A stretch of DNA of 64,000 nucleotides from Papaver somniferum (GCF_003573695.1 NC_039361.1:88554149-88618148); one strand, 5' to 3'; shown: positions 23,183 through 34,557, counted from the stretch's first letter. The notes: a model not told the origin generated them from the sequence alone. A program made the numbers and translations.

Positions 23183-23187
23183 AAAAT

Positions 23188-24644
23188 TGATGTATTTTGT
23201 AGTGGTAAGTAAAGTGTTCGTTTCTCGGACTTGTTGAGATTCGATTTTAGACTTAATATAATATGTACAAGGAAAGCTGTCACAGTATCGAGAGGTACTG
23301 AGATTCAGGATTCCACCAAATTCCATTCATGTGACTCAATTAATAACTCCAATCAATTATAGCTCAAATATTAAAAATATGGACTCTTATTCTTTGCCAA
23401 AAATAGATTTTTAAAACTTTAGATGTAAATCACAAGCATGGTGTATCAAAAGCTCTTACGTCTAAGCATACACCATCAAACGAAATCACAACTAATTAGT
23501 GAAAATCATGAATCAATTAAAATAAGTGCAAAAAGTCATAAAGAATTATTAAAATTACCACATGCGTGAAATAGGGTTTCCTCCGTCATCCCAGTGTTGG
23601 GTTTAGCTCCTCATATTAATCATGATCTCAAAATACATGTATAAAGCTCAAAAGTTGATTAAAAGGGAGTAAAACAATTGAACAGAAAAATCGCAACAGA
23701 AATAACTGTTGCAAAGGCGTTGTTCACTGTTACAAGAAGAACGATATATATGAAGTGTTGTTGAGACTGCAGCTGCGACCCCCAAACTTTGTCGTAAACA
23801 CTGTTAAAGCGACGTTCTTCGTGTTCTTCCAGCGCAGCAGCAGAGAAACAGAGTTTGATCGAACTCTGATTTCTTCTTCTCTGGCCCTCCTGGTTCCCAA
23901 ACTCTCTACCCCTTATATGAACTCCCAGCAACTTATATATAGCCAACAAGCGATTTAATCTCCCCAAAACTTCTCGAAATCTTCTTTTCTTTTCTTGGCA
24001 GTTACGGCAATAATCTTTCTCTAAATTGTTCCACGCGTTTCTGAGCTTTCCCGATTGTCTCAAACTCTTCCTTAGATAGATATGTATCTTTGGAAAGATT
24101 TTTAGGTCTTTAGTCTCTCTAGAACTTCTAAAAATAATCTCAATAGGGTCCGTGTAAAAACACTTTCCCTGTTTAGCTCCAACTCGGTTTCTAGACCAAT
24201 TCGATCCAAACAAACGACTATACCAGGCTTGTTTAGTTGAATCACGTCCATCCCAATCAATTCTGGCGATTGAATCTCACTAAAACACCTTCGAAATCAA
24301 TCCCCAACTCTCCCAGTTGCATGCACAAAATTTCCCGCCAATTTCAGTTTTTAAAACGATGAAGATGACCCCCCCCCCTATCATGTGCTGGTCTCCCTTT
24401 AGCAGATGCCTGGAAATGGGTCACCCCTTAGTAATTAGGTTACCCCTTATCCAAAGTGAGAGTCCGTATAGTAATTTTCTCTCACGAGCGCAAAAACCAC
24501 TTTTTTAGCCAATTTCGCCGCAAAAGCTTATTTCTCCAAAAATACCTACAGGGACATAAAAAGCCATAATAAATATAAAATCGAGCACTAATGATATATA
24601 CAATTGAGATTATATAAGACACAAAAACAAAAATGTGCCAATCA
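23188..24644 (-). repeat. 5' LTR of the nested LARD
   Basis: Starts tgataggcac-like (tgattggcac) and ends acatca on the minus strand. It contains an acaaaaa insertion near the outer end compared with the 3' LTR. Confidence 0.92.
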
Positions 24645-24649
24645 CTTAC

Positions 24650-26991
24650 TAGACCAAGAAATAGGACTAGAGCCAAAGAAGATACAATAGCCACATGTAC
24701 TTCTTCTTGAATCTGGATCACCAGCCAAGTCTGCATCACTGAGTCCATGAACAACACATAACCCTTTACTGAACAATATGCCATAATCAATAGTACCTTT
24801 GATGTATCTCAAGATTCTCTTGGAAGCAATGAGATGATCAACTGTAGGATGTTGCATATGTTGACATACTTCATTAACAACAAAACTAATTTCAGGCCTT
24901 GTCCATGTAAGATATTGGATAACACCAACAAGTGATCTATAAGGAGTAGGGTCATCAAGTAGAGTGCCTGAAGTAGCTAGGAGTTTACAGTGGGTGAAGA
25001 GAAAGGTTTAGCACCAGCAATATCATATTTATCAAGAATGTCAAGAACATACTTCTTGATAGTTAATTGCAAGAGAAAGAATAACTCTGATTGTGGTTGG
25101 TTTTGCTATAGGGCTAAAGGTTTCATAGAAGTCAATTCTTTCTTGTTGATGGAAACCTTTGGCAACAATCCTAGCTTTGAATTTTTCTATAGTGCCATCA
25201 GGGTTTTGCTTGACTCTGAATATCCACTTGCAGCCTACCACATTTTGGGAAGGATGAGGAAGCACTAATGACCAAGTACCTGCAGTTTGCAAGGCATTAT
25301 ATTCTGCATATAGAGGTGGTCTCCAGTCAGGACTCTTCAATGCTTGAGATACACAAGTTGGCAGTGATGGATTCTGAGACTTTAATAGAGTGGCAGATAG
25401 AGTATATTTGGTGGAGTATTTCTTCTTTTTAAAGATGCCAGCTTTACCTCTTGTAATCATTGTATGGTTATTATCAACTGGTGAAGCAGAAGAAGTTGAG
25501 GAGGATGTAAGAGGTGAAACTGGTGAAGTAATGGAAATAACTGGTGAAGCAGAAGAAGTAGTAGCTGAAGTAGACTGAGTTGGAGTGCTGTCAGATAATG
25601 CAGGAGATGTTGTAGAAGTAGTAATTGGTGTAGATGGAGACAAGCTTGAAGTAGTGGATACAAGATGAGGAGCAGGAGAAGTCACTTGTCTAAGAGGATA
25701 CACAGTTTCCTGAAACACAACATGTCTAGAGAGATAGACTTTACCTGTAGAGATGTCCAAGCATCTATATCCTTTGTGATTATCAGCATATCCAAGAAAA
25801 ATACAAGAGACACTTCTGGGTGCCAGCTTATGAGGAGCATATGGTCTCAACCATGGGAAACATAAGCAGCCAAAGGTTCTGAGAAAACTGTAATCAGGAT
25901 CCCTGTGAAAAAGAACTTCATATGGGGATTTGAAGTGCAAAGATCTGACAGGGAGTATATTAAATGTGTAGTTAGATGTAGAAAATGCTTCAACCCAAAA
26001 AGTGTAAGAAATACCAGACTGAATAAGTAGAGTTCTGCCAACATCTAGCAAATGTCTATGCTTGGACTCAGCAACACCATTTTGCTCAGGTGTATGAGGA
26101 CAAGTAATTTCATGTAAAATGCCTTGAGTAGAGAGAAAATCTGTTAATTCATTATTTATAAACTCACCACCGCCATCTGTTCTGATTGTCTTAATGGAAC
26201 ACTGAAGTTGTTTTTCAATTTGAGTCTTAAACTTGTAAAAAGTCTTTCTGAAATCAATGTTATCTAATAAAGGGAAAATCCAGCAGAATTTGGAGAAGTC
26301 ATCAATCATATTGATATAATATTTGTAACCAGATATAGAAGTTACTGGACATGGACCCCAAAGATCAAGATGTAAAATTTCTAAAGGAACAATACTACAA
26401 TGATTTGACAATGAAAATGGTAGTTTGTGACTTCTTCCTAAATGACAATCATTACAAAAGATTGGTGTTCTCATGACAGATGGTGATAGAGAATTGCATA
26501 CATGTTGCATTATTTGACAGGAGGGGTGAGCAAGCCTTTTGTGCCAAATATCAGCTAAAATAGTTGTTGTAACACCAGTGAGAGCTTTGTGGGTAAAATC
26601 ATGTAGAAAGTGAAGTGGATACAGACCATTATGGTGAGGCCCTTGTAAAAGTATCTTCCCATTGGATAAATCCCTCACATATAAATCATTTGAATCAAAG
26701 GTTATAGAACATTGATTGTCAGAAGTAAATTTATGAACAAAGAGTAAGTTGTCAGAGGATTTTTGGAACAAGAAGTACATTGTTGAGATGAAATTTATGG
26801 TTTGGTGATGACATTAAAGCAAAATCAGAGTGAGTAATTGCCATACCTTCACCTTTAGCAGCCTGAATTTCTTCAAGTCCTTCATAGGTGGTAATGTCTT
26901 GAAGTTCAGCGGGATCAGAAGTAATATGGTTTTTGGCACCTGTATCTGCATACCAAGGATTGGTACCCAAAATATTTGTTGATGCTAGCAT
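24650..26991 (-). pseudogene. Copia protease, integrase and partial reverse transcriptase
   Basis: From about 26990 the protease motif reads WYADTGAKNHIT (DTGA at the active site). After a frameshift near 26765 come the integrase zinc finger (HKRLAHPS...CNDCHLG) and the integrase core (DLWGPCP, DDFSKFCW, IRTDGGGEF). A Ser/Thr/Pro-rich linker follows, then the start of reverse transcriptase (GCKWIFRVKQNPDGTIEKFK, FSPIAKPTTIRVILSLAIN). At about 25060 the sequence jumps to KKYVLDILDKYDIAGAKPF, so roughly the middle 170 residues with the YVDD site are deleted. The frame is broken again near 24960 before RILRYIKGTIDYG and RRSTCGYCIFFGSSPISWSS, where the nested element interrupts it. Confidence 0.9.
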
Positions 26992-27990
26992 AGCAGTGAG
27001 ATGTTGAGGTGTATGAGCACTGTGATAAGCAAAATTGAGTCTGTTGTGACATTCAAGTGCATTATGTCCTTGTTTGTGGCAAATTTGACAAAAATGGGAT
27101 TTGAGGTAGAAACAGTATCTGAAGCAGATGATATAGCAAATGTAGGTGGTGGACGAGGAGGAGGTGCAGATGAAGTGAAAAGTGAACCAGGAAAGTAAAA
27201 ACCTCTACCAGGATGAAAACCTCTACCGGATCTTCCAAAGCCTCTTGAGAAATTTGGAGTAAAGCTGTTAAATCTACCACCAGTGCCTCTAACATGAGGT
27301 CGAAATGAATGCATATTAGCAGCAAATGCCTTATTGGATGATTCAGTGATTAGATGAGCATTTCTATCACTAACCACTGCTTCCTCACTAAGTAAATTAT
27401 TTTCAAGCTCAATGGAAGTGATTGGAGGATATCTGTGGCGCACAGAAGTTGCAAAGGGAATATAATCGGAGTTTAATGCAGCAAGAGTGACAACTACTAA
27501 TTCTTGATCGGATATGATTTCTCCAGTTGCAGCAAGTTGATCAGATAAGGATTCAATCTCATTAATAAGAGTAGGAATAGATTTATCACCTTGTTTGATA
27601 GCTAAGAGCTTAGTGCGCAATTGAATAGAGTGAGTAGTGGAGGATCTTGCAAACCTTGCGGTGATGCTAGACCATAGTTGAAAATATGTTGAGCAATTTG
27701 AAAAATAAGCGATTACTTTGACAGAGATTGTTGAATGAATCCACATCATAATTGAAGCATCTTCATCCATCCAATCAGTGTAAAGCTGATTTTCAACATT
27801 GTTAGCTTGATTTCTTGGATTTGTGAATTGAGGAGGACACAGATGTGTTCCATCAGGAAAGCGCTGAATCTTGTATTTGCGAATAACAGGTGGCATCAGG
27901 TTTTTCCAAGTAATGAAATTGTCATCTGTGAGTTTAAGATGAACAAAACTATTGAGTTGAGATAAAGAAACAGATGTAATAGAGATACTC
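26985..27990 (-). pseudogene. Copia gag (UBN2 type), frame-shifted
   Basis: Reads a UBN2-type capsid (LQLWSSITARF-like stretch, LRTKLLAIKQGDKSI, ESLSDQLAATG) followed by a Gly/Arg-rich linker (RGFGRSGRGFHPGRGF). The zinc knuckle, CQICHKQGHNALEC, is intact but lies in another frame after a shift near 27090. Upstream of the Met at 27896 the frame continues to about 27990 with typical gag residues (LKLTDDNFITWKNL) but no ATG, so the true start codon appears lost. Confidence 0.88.
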
Positions 27991-28133
27991 GTAGGGTTTT
28001 CGATTGAAGATGAAAGAAAAAGCTTGAATTAAAGATTGAAGAGAGAAAAAAAAATCAGATCTGAAAAACTTGAAGATGAAGAACTATGCGGAAGCAAGAA
28101 AGGAATTGAAAAACCTGAGAGATGTGAGAATAT

Positions 28134-28150
28134 CTCTCAGTCTGATACCA
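28134..28150 (-). other. primer-binding site of the Copia element
   Basis: Minus-strand tggtatcagactgagag follows the 5' LTR immediately. The first ten bases match the 3' end complement of initiator tRNA-Met. Confidence 0.85.
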
Positions 28151-28440
28151 TAGTAACACAGTTAATATGATGAAAATGAAAACTCCATTACTGAGAGTTA
28201 TTGAGTTACAGAAGCAATTGTTTTTACAATGAAAGATAAAACTAAAGAAGATGAAGATTACTCTCTCTCTTACACATTTAAGCAATCTCACACACAGAAA
28301 TAATAACTGCGTAATGATTACATATCTGCTAAGATACACATGACAAATCAGAAAGTGACAGCTCATAGAAAGCATATGAGCCAATGAATAAGTGACAGCT
28401 CACTAACTGAATTTAAACGGAAACAATTGTTCTGTTATCA
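28151..28440 (-). repeat. 5' LTR of the Copia element
   Basis: 290 bp, tgataacag to ttacta on the minus strand, flanked outside by ATTAT. Confidence 0.9.
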
Positions 28441-28477
28441 ATTATCACTTCTTATTTTTGTTAGGAGAAAAAAAAAA

Positions 28478-28558
28478 CGACTCAACTGGGTTCGACGTTC
28501 GAACCCACACCAGAATCTCTGGATTCGACCAGCGCCTTATCCATTGGGCCATTGAGTC
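28478..28558 (-). tRNA. tRNA-Arg-like sequence, probable pseudogene
   Basis: On the minus strand an acceptor stem gactcaa/ttgagtc pairs perfectly over 7 bp. A D-arm typical of tRNA-Arg (gcccaatggataaggc), an anticodon arm with loop tcgaat (TCG), and a T-arm with ggttcgaa (B box) lie between. The anticodon loop is one base short and the T-arm carries several additional bases, so it is unlikely to fold normally. A run of T follows the 3' end, as in a Pol III terminator. Confidence 0.6.
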
Positions 28559-29077
28559 AAGCTGTTGTTACGAATTCACTATCACCAAAAAAAGGACCAC
28601 TTCTAGTTAAGTGGATTTATTCCTTGGCTCTAGAAGAATTCAAATGAGTAGATACATCCAACATAAAGTTCTAAGCAAACAAATCGACTGATTTAGTGGA
28701 TGTTTGCCGCCACATGCAACCCTTAAAGCAAGCAAAACTTTGGTTTTTTCATTTTTGTTGAGTTCAAACCCAACAGTGAAAGTAAGCAATTTAGAAAACA
28801 GTATGTATATATATACCAAAGAAGAGTTTTGTTAATTACGAGGCCAAATATTGCACTCATCATCACCAAATTCAGCAACCAAACTTACATTGTAGTACCA
28901 AATTCAATTCATTTTACTTGCATAATATATATATATATATATGAATCCAGCCAGCTTTTGATGACTATATAAATAATAAGAAAATAAATAAATAATAATA
29001 ATAGTACACATCTAGAGAGAGAGGAAAAGAAACAAGCCAATGTGGTTTCTTACAAAATGAATTTACTTTCAGCTAGC
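28559..29077. other. no gene seen; (TA)n microsatellite
   Basis: AT-rich DNA with a (ta)n tract at about 28925-28943. It includes the probable 3' untranslated region of the DUF868 gene. Confidence 0.5.
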
Positions 29078-30061
29078 TCATTCAATTTTCCAAGCATATA
29101 GAAATAAGGTGTACCCGAGCGATGACCCATTACCATTATAACCTTGTGTTTGATGATATGAAGACAATGGTGTTGATGTCATTGATGATACTGATGGTGT
29201 TGAAGATGATGAGGATGTTGAAGTAGATAATATCGATGACGGAGACATTGATAATGATGAAATTGGTTTGAATACAAATAATGCATGTCTTAAACCAGGA
29301 CTGAATAACCAGTCATGAACATCCCAATATATTTCTACTCTTACTTTACTAACAAAGATTGATTCATTACCTCTAAATTTCCAATGAAGATGTTTAACAT
29401 GAAGAGCTAGATTCCCATCTATTCTTATCTCCATTTCTGGATCAAACCCACCAAAATTGCTACTGCAACTGTTGTTGTTATTGCACTCGACAGAGATTTC
29501 GTGAGACTTGCCTTTGTCAAGAAATTTAGCTCTCGTTGTGAATTTTTTCTTACCAAATATGTGCTCTTTCCTCGAAACTAATATCGGTTCGATAAGTGCC
29601 GGCCGGCAACCGGTTTTTCTGTATGCATCTTTCTTTTGATCACCTAGAAGCAACACAACTTCATCTTGACAAACAATGGCAACATAAAAATCTGACTGTG
29701 GTTCAGTTTCCCCATTGAACTTTGCTGTTTTAAGGTCCCAAAATATATCTACGGCTTCACCGTCTACTTGAAATCCTTTAGACCCTTGTTTCCTCCAGAA
29801 ATACCACGGTTTTACCTCAACTTTGCAGCTGTAATGATTTTCGCCGTCTTGTCCATCCACAGAGATCGACAGACCGTGAAGCAACATATTCTTACACCAT
29901 GTAACGGTTATCAGACGACACTGACCTGCGACTTTTGTTTGGTATATAGACATGAAAACACTCTGACCTGACCTCGTTACCGCAGCGGGGTCATCCGTGA
30001 ATCTATCACCATATGAAAAACAAGTAGGAATTCCAATCGGGTCTTGCATCATATTTAACAA
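29078..30061 (-). CDS. DUF868 family protein, single exon, intact
   Basis: A plant-specific DUF868 protein of unknown molecular function. The frame opens at 30061, but family members usually begin MQDPIGIP, which points to the Met at 30049 and about 323 residues. Seen in order: MQDPIGIPTCFS, SVFMSIYQTKVAGQCRLITV, VEVKPWYFWRKQGSKGF, VDIFWDLKTAKFNGETEPQS, DFYVAIVCQDEVVLLLGDQK, then an IDGNLALHVKHLHWKFRGNE segment and a Ser/Thr-rich tail (about residues 270-310). There is no signal peptide or membrane segment, no intron and no break, so it looks functional. The last residues (YTLFLYAWKIE) match the usual ending of the family. A TATA-like gaatataag lies about 280 bp upstream. Confidence 0.92.
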   Translation of the reverse strand: MLNMMQDPIGIPTCFSYGDRFTDDPAAVTRSGQSVFMSIYQTKVAGQCRLITVTWCKNMLLHGLSISVDGQDGENHYSCKVEVKPWYFWRKQGSKGFQVDGEAVDIFWDLKTAKFNGETEPQSDFYVAIVCQDEVVLLLGDQKKDAYRKTGCRPALIEPILVSRKEHIFGKKKFTTRAKFLDKGKSHEISVECNNNNSCSSNFGGFDPEMEIRIDGNLALHVKHLHWKFRGNESIFVSKVRVEIYWDVHDWLFSPGLRHALFVFKPISSLSMSPSSILSTSTSSSSSTPSVSSMTSTPLSSYHQTQGYNGNGSSLGYTLFLYAWKIE

Positions 30062-30637
30062 ATGAAGTATACAAAATCAACCTTTTTTGGAAACGCGAAA
30101 TATAGAATCTGTTCGGAATGAAGATGAACTTGTAATGTAGAAGATATAGAGAGACTGGTAGCTGAAACAATATAAGACTAGATGGAATTATAGACAGATC
30201 TGGTGCCAGAGAGGTGTTCTTGGAAGCATTTACCATACAATAAGAAAAGTCTATGAATACTTCCAAACTGACAATTATTAGAAGAAGAAGAAGGCAGGTG
30301 AGTAGTGATGAGTGAAAGAATAAGTAAGAAGCCAACTTATATTCATCAAATTCTTACTCCTTTAAAGAAAGAGCCTACTACTTATTTTTGAAATGTGTTT
30401 ATTATTATCTTTTTTAGTTGTTTCGTATTAAACCACTTTTTAAATCCAAGATGGTTTTGCTACTGTTTTGGTTTATGTCTGGCTTTTTCTTTCATAGTAA
30501 AAAGGAGAGAAAAATCCCCTTTTCACTAGATATGGTGTTTAGATTTTCCATGCACAGAGTTTTTGGAGGCATATGAGGAATAATTATTTAATGGTTAACG
30601 GGCTTTATCAAAAAAGATATGCTTCATAACAGAATAA
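30062..30637. other. upstream region of the DUF868 gene
   Basis: Leader and promoter DNA. The hydrophobic minus-strand frame at 30006-30335 overlaps the gene start in another frame and is not a credible gene. Confidence 0.5.
30335..30345 (-). promoter_or_regulatory. possible TATA box of the DUF868 gene
   Basis: Minus-strand gaatataagtt, about 280 bp upstream of the start codon. The position fits a long leader. The assignment rests on the motif only. Confidence 0.25.
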
Positions 30638-31195
30638 TGTTGAGATTATTAGTCCCACATTGTCTAATTTAAGATCCTGCGATTTATAATCCTACGGGCC
30701 GTTCCACTCATTGTCAATTAGTTTTGAGTTGGAAGCCCACACACTCCAAACATGGTATCAGAGTTAGGTCCGTATGAGAGTGGAATGTTAGATCCAAAGG
30801 GCGCCCGTCCACCCGTACAGAAGTCCACGTTGTAGTGGTTTAATCTCCGCCCTACACGTGGAGGGGGAGCATGTTAGCTAACTCCTTAGCCTAGATCTTA
30901 ATATATAAGGTGTAGAGTCATTCCACTCATTGCCAATTGGTTTTGAGTTGGATGCCCGTATTCTAACATGGTATCAGAGCAGGCTGTTTGCGATGAGTCA
31001 TTTGACCGCGCCTTTACTCCGCGTCACCCGATTTAATTGTCCACGTGTTAGACCCAATAAGACTACACGTGAGGGGGCGTGTTGAGATTAATAATCCCAT
31101 ATTGTCTGGGCATCTAAGATCATGCAGTTTATAATCTCTTAGGGTCTCTCCACTTATTGCCAATTGATGTTGAGTTGGATGCCCGTATTCTAACA
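30638..31195 (+). mobile_element. second three-LTR TRIM retrotransposon, opposite orientation
   Basis: LTR-type repeats at 30638-30752 (115 bp), 30872-30968 (97 bp, diverged 5' half) and 31080-31195 (116 bp) alternate with internal segments of 119 and 111 bp. Each of the first two LTRs is followed by tggtatcagag, the initiator-Met primer site. Each internal segment ends in a purine tract (gtggagggggagca, gtgagggggcg). It is the same family as the element at 10918-11481 but on the plus strand. The immediate flanks (aataa and tagtt) do not match, so the ends may be older or recombined. Confidence 0.85.
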
Positions 31196-33529
31196 TAGTT
31201 GGTTTGTCCGGTCAGGGTGTGGGTATGTGTTTGCGGCTCCATAAGACATGGTGTCTCTTTAGACAATTTTAACACAGAAATGCTAAATTGACCTTGGTTC
31301 AATATTACGATGTGTCTCGCCTCTCATATCGCATGCTAATCTACAGGTCCAACGCGTTCTCAGTAAAAAGAAAAAAAGAAAAAAAGAAAGCCATGAAATT
31401 GAATCCACGTTAAATCTAGCACTCTCAGGACGTGGTTATAAAGTTTAAATAACGGTCCAAAAGGAGTTCATGAGATCTTCTCAGAGGTTTTTTTCACGGT
31501 AAATACCGAACCACTGTTCTCCATAGGTTAACCCTTCTTTTTCTTTCTGGCGACAAAAAACGAAAAATAGAGAGAATCTTGGGTTGGTATAGTTATTGCT
31601 GAAACCATGTCTGTAGTTGCAGCTGCAGAGCTGACTAAACTAAAGTGTTTTACTATGCATTTGTGAGTTTAAGGTGAGTAGATAAAGCGGTAACAACCAA
31701 TACTCCATAAATGATTGCCAACTAATAGTACATTTATTCGTTTGATGACAAAAAAAAATTGATTCAAGTCTGAGTAAATTATGGCTGCAAAATTAAATCG
31801 TAACTTATACTGTTCGGTCAATTCCTTTTTAATAAACTGGTTTTGTTTGTAAAGAAATTTAAGGAAATTAAGAGAATTAATCATTAAAAGTGATCCTCAT
31901 GACACTTGTCAATAAAAGAAGTGAAGTGAAATGGTTTCATGATACTTGTTAGGAAAAAAAATGAAGTGAAACGGTCCCATGATACTTGTCAGGAAAAAAA
32001 GTAAAGTGAAATGGTCCACGTGACACTTGTCATCAAAAGAAGTTAAAAGAAAAAAATGGTCTCAGATAATTAAAATAACATTTGACTTTCCCAATTGGAA
32101 AACCAACATATTTTTTTCGAAACATTTATTTATATAAAACGAAGGAACACCCCGTAGCAACAGTACCTGAAGATGTAAAAAATATTTTCCAAATTTGCCC
32201 TCGATTTTATTTATTTCATTTAACCATTCAGTAAATAAAGGGGGGCTAGAAAAGTAATTTACAGGAATTAAAGTCTCTTCAACAAAATCATAACAATCAC
32301 AGCTAAAGACTATTTGATCAGAATCGAACAGAATTTTTTTTACCCCAAAACAAGCATGCTACCTAAATTAAACTTTGTTAGATCTTCTGTGGTTGCAATA
32401 ATTTTTAGAAATTATTACCTAAACAAACAACCCTGTTCTCCATATTCAAAATTACAATTAAAAACAAAAACTATATTATCCTTAACGAAATTGGAAAATT
32501 ATAGCTAATAGATCGTAACCTCACGAAATTGGAAACTATATCATCCTTACGGTTACCATCAACCCCATCGAATTTCATAAATAACATCAGAAAATGATGA
32601 AATTGAAATTTATCCTCACTGCAAACTAGCTAGAGTTGATTTGCTATTAATTTCTTCAACCACCATCAAACAAGGAGATATCAAACTGTATAAACTTTAA
32701 CTTTACCAATTAAAAGGACAGCAGAAGAATCTGGGACTGGGAAAAGGAGAAAACCAGTTGCAACGGTGGAGGGAGGAGAAGATAGGGCTTAACTTAATTG
32801 ACCAAAATTCCCAATTATTTCTTCCACCCGTTCAACGTGCATGTGAGGTCATGGTGTTCCTGTACATTAAGGTGTCACTTAATTAACGTGCTCCAACTTT
32901 CTAGATTTTTTTAGCTATCGAGCACATGCACGTGCCTAACATTCTTGTTTATTTATAAAAACCAGCATATTAAAAAAGAACGGAAGGAGTACATTCCTAA
33001 TTGTTGGAAAAAAGATTATCGGTTTCTTTAATCGGTGGTTCGGCATTCGTAATCACGTAGTATTGACAATTAGGAAGACTGAACAATACATTTCATCCTC
33101 AATTATCATTAGGTTGAGACAGAACTACAGTTTTCCTTTTCATTTGAGTTTTTCAATCTTTCCGTAAAAACAATGGGTATGTTGTTTGTTTTGTTCGATA
33201 ATCATCAATGACAGGCTAAGAATACAATTAGGAATGGGTTTGGTCCATTTTTTTTATAACATATGGTGATGGCTGTTGAATGAATGGTACCAAAACAATA
33301 ATGTCAAATAGAAAACCCCAACAAAAATTTGTAATTCATTCTAGTACCCCTACCACTGAACACACAAGGGATACGGCAGGCATCCTCGAGTAAAATGTAA
33401 AGCCACTCCTAAATTAACTTACTTTTTGGTAAGCTTTATCTGACTCAAGATCGGAAGCTCAACGATGATATCAGTGACCCAAGTGAAAGAAGTACCACTA
33501 GACTAGATTATGATGCGCGATGGGATGTC
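31196..33529. other. long intergenic region, no gene seen
   Basis: AT-rich DNA of 2.3 kb. It contains a short tandem array (31888-32045) and otherwise only chance frames. I see no promoter, exon or mobile-element end that I can support. Confidence 0.5.
31888..32045. repeat. tandem repeat, about 4 x 45-50 bp
   Basis: Four imperfect units, each built on catgatacttgtcaggaaaa followed by gtgaagtgaaatggtc. The middle units are most alike. Confidence 0.75.
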
Positions 33530-33765
33530 ACTGCAGCAGCAGCGGCAGTGGGTCTATAACCTTTGACAGAATTATTATGGCTGCTAATGGGGGACCGGAA
33601 TTAACAGGAGGGTATCGTTTGAATGATCCGACGGTTAAAATCGGATATAATTTTTTTATCTCGTATAAAACGGTATCCCCTGATAATTCCAATCCGCCCA
33701 TTAGCAGCCATGAGATTAATGAGCTTTTGGGAAGAAGAAAAGAAAGGATCATACCACTGCTTATG
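33530..33765. repeat. long foldback (inverted repeat)
   Basis: The best arms are 33578-33622 and 33671-33713. They pair over atggctgctaatggg, then ggaattancagg and ggtatncgttt, with a loop of about 45 bp. Weaker pairing continues outward (gcagtggg...cctttg against gcagtggtatgatccttt). The frames through it are artefacts of the palindrome. It could be a foldback MITE or a young inverted duplication able to give hairpin RNA. Confidence 0.7.
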
Positions 33766-34462
33766 GAGCCATGCCACTTCAATCATAGAGTCGTATTACC
33801 AAAAACATTGATAGCGAACATTGAGTAGTAACCAATCGTTGATTATTGCATACTTGTCATTTAAACACCCATGGTTTTATTAAGTTGGATATAATTGCAT
33901 TGATTAAGCGTACGACACCAGCATATTTCTCATTCTAGATAGCTTAACCACGCCAAGAATGTTCGGTTTTATTATCGGAAAATGAGTCATTTGTCTAAAT
34001 ATTTTTAAAACATGGTTATAATGGACGAGTAAAAATTAATATGGATAAAATGGACACCAAAAAAATAGCAAGAATGAAACTGGATTTATCCTGGCTTTAA
34101 CTTAAAAAAGAGCGAGGATGAAACTGGATGCATCCTAATGTAAATTAAAAATAAGAAAAAATATTTGAAAATGGGTAGGATAAAACTGTTTACATCTTGG
34201 CTATTTTTACATTCTCATCCATTTAAACAATATCAAATTTTACATGTCTTTTTCATCCAAAAATTATTGATTTTGGTCTTTTTAACCAATTTTGTGTTTT
34301 ATTAGTATAGTTTTGAAAGTTATATTTTCGTTTCCGGGGATGAAAGACTTTAAAATTTGCTTATGGTGGGCTCGAAATAAAGGACCCAAGTGCAGGCAGA
34401 GCATGTGCATTTGATATCTCCAAAGGGAAAAAAGTTGGAAGAAACACTACCCAATTTTGTGT
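33766..34462. other. no gene seen
   Basis: AT-rich DNA with a repeated phrase gatgaaactggat(t/g)(t/c)atcc (about 34075-34140) that hints at an old dispersed repeat I cannot name. Confidence 0.45.
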
Positions 34463-34557
34463 AAAGCTTTTGTAAAGTTAAGTGTCCCTTCTTTACATCC
34501 CTCAAATACTAAAGCTTTTGTAAAGTTAAGTGTCCCTTCTTTACATCCCTCAAATAC
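34463..34557. repeat. 48-bp perfect tandem duplication
   Basis: The 48-bp unit starting aaagcttttgtaaagttaag is present twice in a row with no differences that I can see (34463-34510 and 34511-34557), indicating a recent duplication. Confidence 0.9.

Larger units (their letters stand above)
19841..23187 (-). other. internal region of the nested LARD
   Basis: AT-rich, mostly non-coding sequence of 3.35 kb between the LTRs. It holds the purine tract at about 19841-19860 (plus strand accccc-rich), one ORF at 22211-22693, a GC-richer leader at about 22700-22850, and the PBS beside the 5' LTR. Confidence 0.8.
18364..24644 (-). mobile_element. LTR element without pol (LARD-like), nested in the Copia RNase H
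   Basis: LTRs at 18364-19840 (1,477 bp) and 23188-24644 (1,457 bp) are very similar and begin TG and end CA. Target duplications CTTAC flank the unit at 18359-18363 and 24645-24649, and removing it restores the Copia RNase H frame. On the minus strand the PBS follows the 5' LTR after five bases, and a purine tract with tttgggggta precedes the 3' LTR. The 3.35-kb interior has no protease, integrase or reverse transcriptase, and only one modest ORF. It would depend on an autonomous partner, probably Gypsy-type given the PBS. Confidence 0.92.
17661..28440 (-). mobile_element. Copia LTR retrotransposon, defective, carrying a nested insertion
   Basis: Bounded by 5' LTR 28151-28440 and 3' LTR 17661-17975, with 5-bp target duplications ATTAT at 17656-17660 and 28441-28445. 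On the minus strand the order is LTR, PBS, gag, protease, integrase, partial reverse transcriptase, RNase H, purine tract (gaggggggc) and LTR, the Copia order. The coding part has at least three frameshifts, and the central reverse transcriptase, including the catalytic YVDD block, is missing. The RNase H region is split by an element at 18364-24644. The unit inserted about 110 bp beyond the duplicated last exon of the PRUNE-like gene, in the opposite orientation. Confidence 0.92.

Noticed and set aside
33520..33828. 102-codon frame over the foldback
   Set aside because: Open on both strands because of the palindrome; no protein similarity.
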